This document shows positions 26,654 to 35,333 of a stretch of 64,000 nucleotides of DNA, one piece after another. Source of the DNA: JAAYCI01 sp964370045 (lineage in GTDB: Bacteria; Bacillota; Clostridia; Oscillospirales; Ruminococcaceae). The DNA lies in NCBI GenBank assembly GCA_964370045.1, contig CAYJGZ010000007.1, forward strand, positions 44,658 to 108,657, in the 5' to 3' direction. Numbering within the stretch: the stretch's first letter is position 1; each line of letters starts with the position of its first letter. Position numbers and translations under genes: made by a program. The notes under the pieces were generated by a model. The model ran no database searches and was not told where the DNA came from. It saw nothing but the letters and a program-made list of their open reading frames with translations.

Positions 26654-27622
26654 TTAAGCAGACTGCTCAATGTGTATAACAAGCGATGTAAAGCATAATT
26701 TTGGCAGGGCGTTGCGCCGCAGTGCGTCCACAGCCTCCAAAATATGCGGCAGTGCGGCGGCCGCTGTTTTTGCGGCATCGGGTGCAAGGGGCATCTCCTG
26801 CCACAGCGTGCGGCCGTTCATTGCGGCGTTTAGCGCACACGCCATGTTTTCAAGCAGGGCTTCTCTGCGCCCACGCTCGCCCTCGCCACGCCCCTCGTAG
26901 CGTGAGAGCAATGCCGCAAGCGCATAGCTATCTCCTTTAAGTACCTGCCCTGCGGCGAGGATGGCATCCAGCACGCTTGCAAGTGTTTGCTCGTCCTGTA
27001 ATGCACGTATACCAAGGCCGCACCGCCCACCGTACAGCGCCGAAAGCTGTGCCGCAAGCTGTGCGTCCTGCCCCTGCGCAAGGTGCGCCGAGAGCATCTC
27101 GCCACACTCGGAAAGCGATAGCGGCGAGAGCGTGTACATCGCACAGCGGCTGGCTATGGTGGCAAAAACCTGTGCGGCAGAGGGCGCGGTGAGAACAAAC
27201 AAAACGTTTGGCGGCGGCTCTTCCAGCACCTTGAGCAGTGCGTTTGCGGCGGCGCTTGTCATGCGGTGGGCATCCCGCACGTGCACCACACGCCCAAATG
27301 CGGACAGCGAGGAGCGGAAAATATTCGCTCGTATCTCTCGTATGCGCTCGGCTGAAATCTGGCCGCTTGCCCCCTCGCCCACAGCGGTGAGCACCTCGCC
27401 GCTGACTGCCTGCATTACGGCGGATATTGCGGCATCTGAGTGTGCGTCCTTTGCATCGCCCTGCCCAAAAAGATAATCCGCCGCAAGGCATCTTGCCGCA
27501 AAGTTGCGCCCACAGCCATCCTGCCCACACAAAAGCACTGCGTGCGAAAGCTTATCGCACAAAAGCGCCTGCTTTAGGGCGTGCAGGGCATCCTCGTTGC
27601 CACGTAGTAAATTTAGTTGCAT
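26654..27622 (-). CDS. holB: DNA polymerase III delta' subunit
   Basis: About 322 residues. The clamp-loader AAA+ fold shows an altered P-loop region (LLCGQDGCGRNFAARCLAADYLFG), VVHVRDAHRMTSAAANALLKVLEEPPPNVLFVLTAPS (Walker B region through the sensor-1 strand) and TIASRCAMYTLSPLS. The P-loop lacks a GxxGxGKT signature, as expected for delta', which does not hydrolyse ATP. ATG 27622 has AAAGGA seven bases upstream. Its neighbours darA and yaaT support the call. Confidence 0.88.
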   Translation of the reverse strand: MQLNLLRGNEDALHALKQALLCDKLSHAVLLCGQDGCGRNFAARCLAADYLFGQGDAKDAHSDAAISAVMQAVSGEVLTAVGEGASGQISAERIREIRANIFRSSLSAFGRVVHVRDAHRMTSAAANALLKVLEEPPPNVLFVLTAPSAAQVFATIASRCAMYTLSPLSLSECGEMLSAHLAQGQDAQLAAQLSALYGGRCGLGIRALQDEQTLASVLDAILAAGQVLKGDSYALAALLSRYEGRGEGERGRREALLENMACALNAAMNGRTLWQEMPLAPDAAKTAAAALPHILEAVDALRRNALPKLCFTSLVIHIEQSA

Positions 27623-27679
27623 CACATAGTCCTTTAAGCCGAAAAGCGCAGGCAATATTTTCGAGTAGATGTTGTGGCG

Positions 27680-27793
27680 GGAGTGTCCAAATGCGGTGAT
27701 TTTTTGCTATATCCCCCGCCGCAGGCGGGGGATATAGTGCCTTCTTCTTGCGCCCGGCGTATTCTAAATCACCTCTATGTGTCCACTCCCTTG
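27680..27793. repeat. Intergenic repeat family B, copy 1
   Basis: About 114 bp with imperfect inverted ends (GGGAGTGTCC at the left; the reverse complement of the right end reads GGGAGTGGACAC) and internal GGTGATTT/AAATCACC. The core is a perfect hairpin TATATCCCCCGCC/GGCGGGGGATATA. Related copies are at about 29759, 32429 and 63287, with a fragment near 44285. Confidence 0.7.
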
Positions 27794-27844
27794 TGGTTTT
27801 GGTGTGTGTGGGCAAACGAAGTTATTCGGTTTTGAGCCTAAAGG

Positions 27845-28168
27845 TTACAGCTTCTCAAACCTATCCACATCCATCACAAACACGGTTGCGCCGCCCACCG
27901 TTACCTCCAGCGGATAGGCGGTGGTGATGGCAACACCGTAGCTTGCGGAGGAGGGCACCACCTCGGTGCGCTTTCGGGAGTACTTTGAGATAATCTCGAT
28001 GCACCCCTCCACCTTTTCCTCCTCCGTGCCTATGAGCATGGTGACGTTGCCCGCCATCAAAAAGCCGCCGGTGGTGGCAAGGCGTGTCACCGCAAATCCC
28101 TCGTTCACAAGCGCAGAGTTTACAGTTTTGGAGTCCTCCTTATTCACGATAGCAACAACCAATTTCAT
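27845..28168 (-). CDS. darA: Cyclic-di-AMP receptor DarA (PstA/YaaQ, PII-like)
   Basis: 107 residues, the usual length. MKLVVAIVNKEDS, ALVNEGFAVTRLATTGGFL, GNVTMLIGTEEEKVEGCIEII and GGATVFVMDVDRFEKL match the PII-like c-di-AMP receptors, including the Thr/Gly-rich loop that contacts the ligand. It binds c-di-AMP; its downstream targets are still unclear in Bacillus and Listeria. GGGGG precedes the ATG. The order darA-holB-yaaT is the conserved Firmicutes block, here without tmk or yaaR between. Confidence 0.93.
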   Translation of the reverse strand: MKLVVAIVNKEDSKTVNSALVNEGFAVTRLATTGGFLMAGNVTMLIGTEEEKVEGCIEIISKYSRKRTEVVPSSASYGVAITTAYPLEVTVGGATVFVMDVDRFEKL

Positions 28169-28376
28169 GCGAAAGCCCCCTTGTGTTTTTTATAGTGAGC
28201 ACAAATGCCCACGTTGGTATATATGCGAAAACTGCTATATCAAATCAAAATAAATAACTGATATAACAAACTAAAAATATTAAAAAGAAAATACTTTTGT
28301 TATAACATCTTGTATAAAAAGCAGTATCAACATATTTATCCTTTTGCAAAATACAGACTGCATAGGACTATCTATA

Positions 28377-29723
28377 CTATTTTAACACACTAAGGCTTAA
28401 AATACCACTTTGTGCGTACAGCTGTGCTGTACCTTCGCACAGCACCTCCCCCGGCATTACGGCAGGTACGCCCGGCGGACAGGGCACGGCAAGGCTTGCC
28501 ATAATGCGCCCGGGCGCATCCTGTGTGCTCACCTGCTCTTTTTTGCCAAATAGGGCGCTGCGCACGCCACACGCCTGCTCTTGTATCTTAGCGGTGTACG
28601 CATCCATGAGGGGGGGTGAATGTGGCGCAGCTGCGCCCTCTTCGCGCGGCAGGGTGCGCAGGATGCCTCCCAAAACACAGCTTAGGCGCTCAAAGTCCTG
28701 CTCGGTGTTGAAGGGTGTCGCCATCAGCACTATGCGCTCGCCGTCGTAAAACTCGGGCAGTATCTCCTCGCTCAAAAGCCGCAGGTGAAACTCCTGCGCT
28801 GAAAACCCTGCCGCCGAGGGGCGCAGTATTAGCCGCAGGGGGTCATCGCAGTTTTCGCATATTTTCGAAAAGTTTTGGCGCAAAGTTTTGATTTTATGCG
28901 CTGTTTTTTCAAAGTCGGGAGGGCTTTCGCCGCTAAGCAGGCCCGCCGCAAAGTCTAAGCTAAGCAGTATTGGGTAGCTTGGGCTGGTGGAGCAAAACAG
29001 GTTCAGCGCCTGCCGTGCGTCCGCCCTTAGCGTGGCATCCTTTAGGTGGAGCAGTGCCGCACCCGTGAGGCAGGGCAGGCTCTTGTGCGCCGAGTCACAG
29101 CAGGCATCCGCCCCTGCGGCAAGCGGATGTGCATCGCCCTTCTTTTGCCCCTTTGCGCTTACAAAGCGCAGGTGTGCGCCGTGGGCGTTGTCCACCAGCA
29201 GTACAGCGCCGAGCCTTTGGCACACAGCCGCAATGCCGCTTACGTCCGCCATGCGGCCGTAGTAGTCCACCGAGGTGATGTACACCGCCTTTGCGCCGCT
29301 TTTTATAAGGGCGCTTTGTACGTCCTGTGCAGGGGGCACGCCGCCGCTTTGCGCCACCCAGTGGGGCGTTATGTCCAAAAGCGCAAGCCCTCGCACCGCC
29401 GCCACATGGCACCCACGCGCAATGACAAGCTGTCCGCCATCCCCCACAAAAAGTGCCAGCATCGCCAAAATGCAGGAGCTTGAGCCAAAAGCGGAGTAAA
29501 GGCTTGCGCCGCTTGCGTACAGCCTTGACATGTTTTGCTGGCTTTGCAAAAGCGTGTCTGTGGGGTTTTGCAGGTCATCTGCGCCGTTTACCTCGGTGAT
29601 GTCGTAGCGCAGCATGTCCGCCAAAAAAGGCAGTGCATCGGCGTTTCCCTTATGCCCGGGCACAAAAAAGCGTGGAGCTTTACCCGCTACACGCTGTATT
29701 TTTTGAAAAAACGGTGTGTCCAT
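28377..29723 (-). CDS. Orn/Lys/Arg decarboxylase-family aminotransferase-fold enzyme
   Basis: 448 residues. PGHKGN near the N-terminus, ITEVNGADDLQNPTD, a LVDNAHGAHL segment with the PLP-contacting Asp, and DSAHKSLPCLTGAALLHL with the Schiff-base Lys identify the group III PLP decarboxylases of the short YaaO/SpeA type. The C-terminal domain ends in PAVMPGEVLCEG. It probably decarboxylates lysine, arginine or ornithine for polyamine synthesis; the substrate is not readable. In Bacillus yaaO sits just upstream of tmk-yaaQ, so its place upstream of darA follows the conserved order. Confidence 0.88.
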   Translation of the reverse strand: MDTPFFQKIQRVAGKAPRFFVPGHKGNADALPFLADMLRYDITEVNGADDLQNPTDTLLQSQQNMSRLYASGASLYSAFGSSSCILAMLALFVGDGGQLVIARGCHVAAVRGLALLDITPHWVAQSGGVPPAQDVQSALIKSGAKAVYITSVDYYGRMADVSGIAAVCQRLGAVLLVDNAHGAHLRFVSAKGQKKGDAHPLAAGADACCDSAHKSLPCLTGAALLHLKDATLRADARQALNLFCSTSPSYPILLSLDFAAGLLSGESPPDFEKTAHKIKTLRQNFSKICENCDDPLRLILRPSAAGFSAQEFHLRLLSEEILPEFYDGERIVLMATPFNTEQDFERLSCVLGGILRTLPREEGAAAPHSPPLMDAYTAKIQEQACGVRSALFGKKEQVSTQDAPGRIMASLAVPCPPGVPAVMPGEVLCEGTAQLYAQSGILSLSVLK

Positions 29724-29758
29724 ATGTGTTTGAGCACCGCCCTTGCAGTATCAAAATT

Positions 29759-29895
29759 GGTGCGGACAAAATAGCAAGTTTAACTTTTTTGTATATCCCC
29801 TTGCTTGCGGCAAGGGGATATACCGGCTTCCTCGTATTTGCAGTATGGGGTTTTTACCTCTAAATCAGCTCTGCTATGGCACTTTTGTGCCCTCA
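29759..29895. repeat. Intergenic repeat family B, copy 2
   Basis: Same layout as copy 1: left end with GGACAAA, AAGTTTAAC, core hairpin TATATCCCCTTGC/GCAAGGGGATATA and a right end with CTAAATCAGC. The core stem has changed on both sides together, keeping the pairing. Confidence 0.65.
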
Positions 29896-29920
29896 CAAGT
29901 GTACAGACAACGTATTCTGT

Positions 29921-30619
29921 CTACCTGTTGCGGTTTTGCCAGTTGCGGCGGTTTTTGCGAATACGCATCCAGTCCTTAAAGCTTCGGAAAAGCGTGGGGC
30001 CGAAGAATATGAAAAAGTTCACAAGGCTGAAGGCGGTGGTGACAAGGAACGCTACACCATATGTGACGTCTACGGTAAAGGCGTTTATCACGTCGGGCAG
30101 CATCAGCGCAAAGTACGCAATAGCAATCCACTTTGCCTTTATTGGCAGGATAAAAAACAGGCGGAAGGTGGTATCGGGCATACTGCACGCAACGGCAAGC
30201 ATGAGCGTGGAGTTTAGCGCAGAGTTGTTTGCAAAGCCCATCAAGGGGCCAAAGATAAACCCATTTAGAAAGCCTGCCGCAATAGCGCCGATGATGCCCA
30301 AAAGGTAGTACACGTTCAGGCGAAAGCCGCCCCACATGTTTTCCAAAAGGTTTCCCATAGCGTAATAGACGTACAGCGTTATAAGCAGTAAAAACGGGCT
30401 TTGCGCCCCGCCGCCCGGCGGCACTATCAAAAAGGTGAGAATGCGCCACACCTGTCCCTCGTAGATAAGCGCAGTATTAAAACTGAGCCAGTAGGAAAGG
30501 TTCATCGTGAGGGATAAATCCAGCACATACACCGCCGCCATGGCGATGGATATAAACATCATCAGGTTGCGTATGTAGTGGCGACCCATTTTGTACTCAA
30601 GCTTGTAAAGCCATCTCAT
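29921..30619 (-). CDS. Rhomboid-like membrane protein, likely without protease activity
   Basis: 232 residues with six or so membrane helices. WRILTFLIVPPG, then YYAMGNLLENMWGGFRLNVYYLLG and ANNSALNSTLMLAVACSMPD correspond to the rhomboid L1 loop and core helices. The GxSG serine motif is replaced by an Asn/Ser stretch without the expected Gly-Ser-Gly, and no His is seen in the last core helix, so proteolysis is doubtful. The protein ends with a highly basic tail (RIRKNRRNWQNRNR). It lies downstream of a 657-bp gap with no same-operon gene upstream. Confidence 0.7.
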   Translation of the reverse strand: MRWLYKLEYKMGRHYIRNLMMFISIAMAAVYVLDLSLTMNLSYWLSFNTALIYEGQVWRILTFLIVPPGGGAQSPFLLLITLYVYYAMGNLLENMWGGFRLNVYYLLGIIGAIAAGFLNGFIFGPLMGFANNSALNSTLMLAVACSMPDTTFRLFFILPIKAKWIAIAYFALMLPDVINAFTVDVTYGVAFLVTTAFSLVNFFIFFGPTLFRSFKDWMRIRKNRRNWQNRNR

Positions 30620-31276
30620 TAGGTAAAGCCTCCAAATTTTTTAAGTGGTGTATATATTATAATAAAATAGTGTAGGTTTTGTGCGCAGAGCAATCAGGCA
30701 AACAAACATACCCAAAACGCTCACGAAGTATGCCCTAAAGCTATGCTACCGTATAATTTTAACAGAGCTTTGCGTGCAGTTCAACAATAAGTTGAGGAGA
30801 CTTTTCTCTTTTTTTGCAAGCCAGGTTAATAAAGCCTTATAAATAGGGATTTTTTAACACTTTCAACAGAGTTTTCAACATGTATGCCGCATTTGGCGGT
30901 ATACGCACTGTAATTTGCAAGGGGTAACAGGAAAAAATGATGCAGTTATATCTGTGTGAAATTTGTGTAAAGTGCTAAAGTTTTGCGCTTGGCGCAAAAA
31001 GCGACAGGCTTTTTAGGGGGAGCAATATTTGCTGTATGGGGTAATGTTGTATGTCTAATGGGCAAATTATGGCATATATTAGGCATGTTATGGGTATATT
31101 ATGTCAAAATACTATTTCAGACTGTATATCACTTACAAAAGAGACAAGCTTGCACATGGTGGCAGTGCACACATTTGTGGGCGGAGTTATTTGGGCAATA
31201 TACGCAAAAACTCTTGCAATGTTTTGTGCGTAGCTATAAAATAAAGGGAAGAAATAAACTTTGAAGGAGCTATTTA
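30620..31276. other. Intergenic region upstream of ilvE
   Basis: 657 bp, AT-rich, with no convincing gene. Short frames here (for example 31051-31233) lack a good ribosome site and look random. I looked for a T-box specifier/antiterminator upstream of ilvE and found none. The last 65 bp hold the ilvE promoter. Confidence 0.5.
31214..31242 (+). promoter_or_regulatory. Probable ilvE promoter
   Basis: TTGCAA (31214-31219) and TAAAAT (31237-31242) with a 17-bp spacer, 35 bp before the start codon. Confidence 0.6.
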
Positions 31277-32341
31277 ATGGATATTCGTATCGAGAAAACT
31301 ACTGCCCCAAAGAGCCGTCCCGACGAGCAAAATTTGGGGTTTGGCAGAACATTCACCGACCATATGTTTTTGATGAAGTACACAGAGGGAAAGGGCTGGC
31401 ACGATGCGGCGGTGGTGCCGTATGCGCCCTTTATGCTGGACCCTGCCTGCATGGTGTACCACTATGCACAGGAGTGCTTTGAGGGCATGAAGGCGTACCG
31501 CACCGAAAGCGGCGATGTGCAGCTGTTTAGGCCCGACCGCAACGCCGCACGCATGGCGAGCACGCACAAAAGGCTGTGCATCCCCGAAATACCGCAGGAG
31601 GACTTTGTGCAGGCGGTAAAAACACTGGTGAGCGTGGACAAAGACTGGGTGCCAAGCAGCCCCGGCACAAGCCTGTACATTCGCCCCTTTACCATCGCAA
31701 CAGAGCCGCACCTTGGCGTAAAGCCGAGCGACAGCTACCTGTTCTGCGTGATACTCTCCCCCTCCGGCGCATATTACAGCAGTGGCTTTGCCCCTGTGAA
31801 AATTTACGTGGAGAACGAGCTCACACGCTCCTCGGTGGGTGGCACCGGCTTTATCAAGTGCGGCGGCAACTACGCAAACAGCCTTTACGGACAGGAAAAG
31901 GCGCACAAGCTGGGCTACAGCCAGGTGCTGTGGCTGGACAGCGTGCACCGCCGCTATGTGGAGGAAGTGGGCAGCATGAACTGCTTTTTTGTGGTGGAGG
32001 ACACCATATACACAGCGCCGCTCACACAGGGCACGGTGCTACCCGGCATCACACGGGAGAGCTGCATAGAGCTTTTGCGGGGCAAGGGCTACACCGTAAA
32101 GGAGGAGGCGCTCGCCATAGACGACATTTTGCAGTACGCAAAAGAGGGCAAGCTGCGTGAAATCTTCGGCACGGGCACTGCGGCTGTGGTAAGCCCTGTG
32201 GGCGAAATACGCTACAAGGATGATGTAATAAAGCTGTGCGAGGAGCCGGGCGAAATAACCATGATGCTTTACGACACACTTACCGGCATACAGTACGGCC
32301 GCCTGCCCGACACTAAAGGCTGGATTTGTGCCGTAGAGTAG
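31277..32341 (+). CDS. ilvE: Branched-chain amino acid aminotransferase
   Basis: 354 residues, the class IV PLP fold of the long BCAT2-like type. The N-terminus has LGFGRTFTDHMFLMKY; YAQECFEGMKAYR and RPDRNAARM are substrate-binding; GTGFIKCGGNYANSLYGQ holds the PLP Lys; EVGSMNCFFVV and FGTGTAAVVSPVGEI form the cofactor phosphate site. It interconverts Val, Leu and Ile with their 2-oxo acids. GAAGGAG precedes the ATG. It stands alone, without ilv or leu genes nearby. Confidence 0.93.
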   Translation: MDIRIEKTTAPKSRPDEQNLGFGRTFTDHMFLMKYTEGKGWHDAAVVPYAPFMLDPACMVYHYAQECFEGMKAYRTESGDVQLFRPDRNAARMASTHKRLCIPEIPQEDFVQAVKTLVSVDKDWVPSSPGTSLYIRPFTIATEPHLGVKPSDSYLFCVILSPSGAYYSSGFAPVKIYVENELTRSSVGGTGFIKCGGNYANSLYGQEKAHKLGYSQVLWLDSVHRRYVEEVGSMNCFFVVEDTIYTAPLTQGTVLPGITRESCIELLRGKGYTVKEEALAIDDILQYAKEGKLREIFGTGTAAVVSPVGEIRYKDDVIKLCEEPGEITMMLYDTLTGIQYGRLPDTKGWICAVE

Positions 32342-32428
32342 TGCCGGGTGTGTGTCCAAAGCACAGAGAATAGCACATTGTGAAAGCTGCACACAGTGCA
32401 GTAAACGCAAAATAACATCACAAATAGA

Positions 32429-32548
32429 ATGTGGGCAAAAGCGGTGGTTTGATTTTTTTGGTATATCCCCCGCCGCAGGCGGGGGATATACCGCCTTCCT
32501 TATCATTTTTAACTTTACTTCTAAAATGGCGCTATGTGTCCACTCCAC
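32429..32548. repeat. Intergenic repeat family B, copy 3
   Basis: GTGGGCAAAAGCGGTGGTTT at the left, core hairpin TATATCCCCCGCC/GGCGGGGGATATA identical to copy 1, and right end GCGCTATGTGTCCACTCC, nearly identical to copy 1. It separates ilvE from the lipoprotein gene and could act as a terminator. Confidence 0.7.
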
Positions 32549-32568
32549 ACAAATAAGGGGGTACTTTT

Positions 32569-33012
32569 GTGAAAAAAATTGCAATCAGCATTGCAGTAAG
32601 CCTCTTGGTATTTTGTATGACGGCGTGCACCGTACCCCTTGGGGCGGGTGGAATAGAGGGCGCACTCACACAGCCAAACGCACAGCAAGCCCCAAGAGTG
32701 TACATGCTCACGGGAGTGGAGAGCTTTGGCATTGAGGTAGGGCTGGACTTTTTTGAGATGATTACGGGAATACAGGCGGACGGCATTCAGATAGTGATAG
32801 ACCCCAGCGGCACCTTTGAGGTAACCGTGCCGGACATTGCGTTTGGCTCGGACATAGAAATATCCACAAAAGGCACGTGGGTGGCGACGAGCGAGGGCTA
32901 CACGCTCACGGGCGCAGACGGAAACCCTGTGGACGTAGAGCTTCGGGACAGCGGCAGAACGCTTGTGATGGCCTACCCCGATATGGATATGTCGCTGATT
33001 TTTGAGATGTAG
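32569..33012 (+). CDS. Small lipoprotein of unknown function
   Basis: 147 residues with a GTG start after AGGGGG. The signal peptide ends in a lipobox (LLVFCMTAC). The mature part is a short Gly/Ala linker followed by a beta-sandwich-like domain (GIQIVIDPSGTFEVTVPD, GTWVATSEGYTLTGADG) that resembles lipocalin-type repeat strands. No family was recognised. It is alone between a repeat-family-B copy and a strong hairpin. Confidence 0.7.
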   Translation: MKKIAISIAVSLLVFCMTACTVPLGAGGIEGALTQPNAQQAPRVYMLTGVESFGIEVGLDFFEMITGIQADGIQIVIDPSGTFEVTVPDIAFGSDIEISTKGTWVATSEGYTLTGADGNPVDVELRDSGRTLVMAYPDMDMSLIFEM

Positions 33013-33036
33013 TGATAGGTTAGTGTGTAAAAACGA

Positions 33037-33069
33037 AAAAAGGCTCACCCAAAAGGGTGAGCCTTTTAC
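33037..33069. terminator. Bidirectional terminator hairpin
   Basis: AAAAGGCTCACCC/GGGTGAGCCTTTT stem with an AAAA loop, between the lipoprotein gene and the convergent toxin gene. The same GGCTCACCC stem recurs on the other side of the toxin-antitoxin pair. Confidence 0.85.
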
Positions 33070-33088
33070 TATACAATAAAACATCCGC

Positions 33089-33361
33089 TTAAAATAGGTC
33101 GCTGTGAGTTCCTGTGCGAGTTAGACAAAGCACAAGCTCGCTACGGCGCACCTCGTAAATCAGTAGCCAGTCGGGGGTGATGTGACACTCTCTAAAGCCA
33201 AAGTAGTTGCCCACTAAAGCGTGGTCTTTGTTTTCCGCAGGCAGAGGGGTCTCGCTTGCAAGCAAGGCGATAATATTTTCAAGCTTGCCCACATCAAAAC
33301 CTCGTTTTTTAATGCGCTTAAAATCCCTTTTGAATGCACTTTGGTATCTAATCCTCAGCAT
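33089..33361 (-). CDS. YafQ/RelE-family mRNA interferase toxin
   Basis: 90 residues. FKRDFKRIKKRGFDVGKLENIIALLASETPLPAENKDHAL, WLLIYEV and LCLTRTGTHSDLF are typical of the YafQ group, in which the C-terminal His and nearby residues cleave ribosome-bound mRNA. GNYFGFRECHITPDWLLIY carries the usual substrate-facing His residues. Its start overlaps the antitoxin by 14 bases, so the two are translationally coupled. Confidence 0.9.
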   Translation of the reverse strand: MLRIRYQSAFKRDFKRIKKRGFDVGKLENIIALLASETPLPAENKDHALVGNYFGFRECHITPDWLLIYEVRRSELVLCLTRTGTHSDLF

Positions 33362-33617
33362 TCAGCTCCTCCATAAGCTCCGAAACGGAGGAAAACTCAC
33401 GGCTTAATCCGATGCCACCATGGGCGTTTTCGATGGCCTTGATTGTTTCGGCATTATACGCCCTTGATACCGCAAAGGGCAACTTTTGCTCCCGCACGGC
33501 CTGCCTTGCAAAAATTGTGAAAGCGGTGGTCAGATTCATGCCCAAGTCTGAAAAAAGCTCCTCGGCCTGTCTTTTCAGCTCTGCATCAATGCGGATGGTT
33601 ATGTTTGTGTTGGCCAC
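33348..33617 (-). CDS. RelB/DinJ-family antitoxin
   Basis: 89 residues. A ribbon-helix-helix N-terminus (NTNITIRIDAELKRQAEELFSDLGMNLTTAFTIFARQAV) binds the operator DNA and the C-terminal region wraps the toxin. GTG 33617 follows AGGTG; a start six codons upstream is less well placed. The pair forms a type II toxin-antitoxin module. Confidence 0.88.
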   Translation of the reverse strand: MANTNITIRIDAELKRQAEELFSDLGMNLTTAFTIFARQAVREQKLPFAVSRAYNAETIKAIENAHGGIGLSREFSSVSELMEELNAED

Positions 33618-33674
33618 AATATCACCTCTCTTCAATTCTAAGTATAGTGCTATTTATGTGCTGTGTCAATACAA

Positions 33675-33722
33675 TGCACGCAATAAAGGCTCACCCTTTT
33701 GGGTGAGCCTTTATTGCGTGCA
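33675..33722. repeat. Perfect palindrome with 22-bp arms
   Basis: Perfectly paired 22-bp arms around a TTTT loop, centred at 33698-33699, containing the same GGCTCACCC stem as the hairpin at 33037. It lies between the antitoxin start and the end of the SGNH protein gene, and can act as a bidirectional terminator. Confidence 0.85.
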
Positions 33723-33757
33723 GAGCGCTTTTTCCAAATTAGAAAAGCTATACTGCA

Positions 33758-35167
33758 TCAGTGGTCCACCACCCACTCGCTAAGCAGCGTGTCGTAGCGG
33801 TAGATGATGCCCTCCTCCTGTGTGACGGCATACCTCGCCAGCTGAAGTTGCACCATGCTGTTTTGCATCACCTGATAGCGGCCGAACACATATGCACTTT
33901 CCCCGAAAATTTCCTCGTCCGCCTCCCTGCGCAGTATTTCATCCTCGGCGGTTATCTCATACCGCTCCTGCACGGCGGTTTGCGCCACTTCTTCGCTTAT
34001 CAGCACACCTTCCAAAAGCCACGGGCTGTACGCCTCTCCGTCTTGCATCTGCTGTGTTACCGCCGCAACACCGGGGAATATTTCGTCCCAGTACTCGCCC
34101 CTCATGTGAAAGCCGTCATAAAAGCCTTTCTCCGATATGCCCACGATGAGGGGATTGTACGAGCCGTAAAAGGGAATGCCATGCTGCAGGGCATACTGCG
34201 TGTAAAAGCGCTCCGACTCAAAAATCGCCGAATACTGCTCGGGGTGCTCAAGCAGGTTAGCATAAACACTGGGGTGGTAGGGCGACATGACAAAAATTAC
34301 CTGAATGTCCTGCGACAAAAGATACTGTATGTACTCATCAAATATGGCGCACAACTGCTCGTCAAGCTGTAAAAAGCCGTCCGAAAAAAGAATGTTTGTG
34401 GCATGATTCACAACGAATGGTTCCCGCTCGCTCGCAGACATGTTGCGGTATGACTCGTTGTAGAGGACACTGCCGTCGGGCATCTTGACGCTTGTGCTTT
34501 GGTGCATCAGCTCGCCGACGACGGCAGAGGGCTGGGTGTAGGCACTGCCCCCCTCAAAAAAGGCGCTCAGGTTTCCTTGCAGGTAGGCGGGGCTAAACAG
34601 AGCGTCAAGGCGAAAGCGCTCGTTTGCATCGGGCAGGTAGCTTGTGGGTCGGCCGAGGTTTAAGCTGAGAAACTCGCCGTACAGGTTTTTGTCACTGCGC
34701 TCATGTGCGCCGTAGTACTTTGTGCTAAGCCACCAGTGATCGGGCGAAATTATGACGGTGTTTGGCTTTTTGCCCGCCTTCTCAAAGACATAGTAAAGCC
34801 CCACGGCATCCACAAAGTTGCCTCCGGACACGCCCGCATTAAAAAAGCTACCGCCGTCTGCTATGTCCTCGTTTATCATTAGCACACGTGAAGAGCCAAG
34901 CGCAATCGTGTCAAAGCCGCCCTGTGCATTTTCCGCCACTGCCGCAATCACCCTGCGCTCGTCCATGCTGTCGTAGTTGTCCACGGGGTGGCCGCTCAGC
35001 AGTAGCGAGGAAATTTCCTCTGCGCCCTGTGCACCGTGAAAAACGCCGCTTGCATCCACGGTGTAGTTTACGTAGGCCATCGCCGCAAATATGGGCAACA
35101 GAAGTAGCCCCCTTGCCAAAACGGCAAGCGCAAGGGGCAAGCGCCGTTTTTTGTGCCTTTTTTGCAT
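33758..35167 (-). CDS. SGNH-like O-acetylation partner protein (DltD/AlgX-like)
   Basis: 469 residues. An N-terminal membrane anchor (about 10-33) precedes an extracellular SGNH hydrolase-like fold: the serine motif IALGSSRVLMI, the Gly-Asn-type GVSGGNFVDA, FVMSPYHPSVY, and the Asp-His pair in YDGFHMRGEYWDE. With the MBOAT gene directly upstream on the same strand, it probably moves an acyl group (acetyl or alanyl) from the membrane enzyme to a surface polymer. A 166-bp gap with a short repeat separates the two. The acceptor glycan is unknown but the sialic-type cluster is a candidate. Confidence 0.8.
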   Translation of the reverse strand: MQKRHKKRRLPLALAVLARGLLLLPIFAAMAYVNYTVDASGVFHGAQGAEEISSLLLSGHPVDNYDSMDERRVIAAVAENAQGGFDTIALGSSRVLMINEDIADGGSFFNAGVSGGNFVDAVGLYYVFEKAGKKPNTVIISPDHWWLSTKYYGAHERSDKNLYGEFLSLNLGRPTSYLPDANERFRLDALFSPAYLQGNLSAFFEGGSAYTQPSAVVGELMHQSTSVKMPDGSVLYNESYRNMSASEREPFVVNHATNILFSDGFLQLDEQLCAIFDEYIQYLLSQDIQVIFVMSPYHPSVYANLLEHPEQYSAIFESERFYTQYALQHGIPFYGSYNPLIVGISEKGFYDGFHMRGEYWDEIFPGVAAVTQQMQDGEAYSPWLLEGVLISEEVAQTAVQERYEITAEDEILRREADEEIFGESAYVFGRYQVMQNSMVQLQLARYAVTQEEGIIYRYDTLLSEWVVDH

Positions 35168-35236
35168 TGTGGCAGGCCTCCTTACATTTTTTAATTATGC
35201 TTGTGCATAAAAATCAGTGGATGTTTCTAAGGGTCT

Positions 35237-35262
35237 CGGACAACCGCAAGGCTCGCCCCTAC
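35237..35262 (+). repeat. 26-bp direct repeat, copy 1
   Basis: Begins CGGACAACCGCAAGG and ends CGCCCCTAC; identical to 36888-36913. The two copies flank the MBOAT gene. Confidence 0.8.
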
Positions 35263-35333
35263 ACGAAATATTCGTGGATTATCAAAAGAGGTCATGGCAA
35301 GCGCAGGGGTTTTTCTTGGTTTTGTTCGTGAAC

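Noticed and set aside
30983..31264. Small plus-strand gene upstream of ilvE
   Set aside because: No ribosome binding site, no conserved pattern, composition of random AT-rich sequence.
30620..31276. T-box or amino acid riboswitch controlling ilvE
   Set aside because: No T-box sequence, specifier loop or terminator/antiterminator pair was found.
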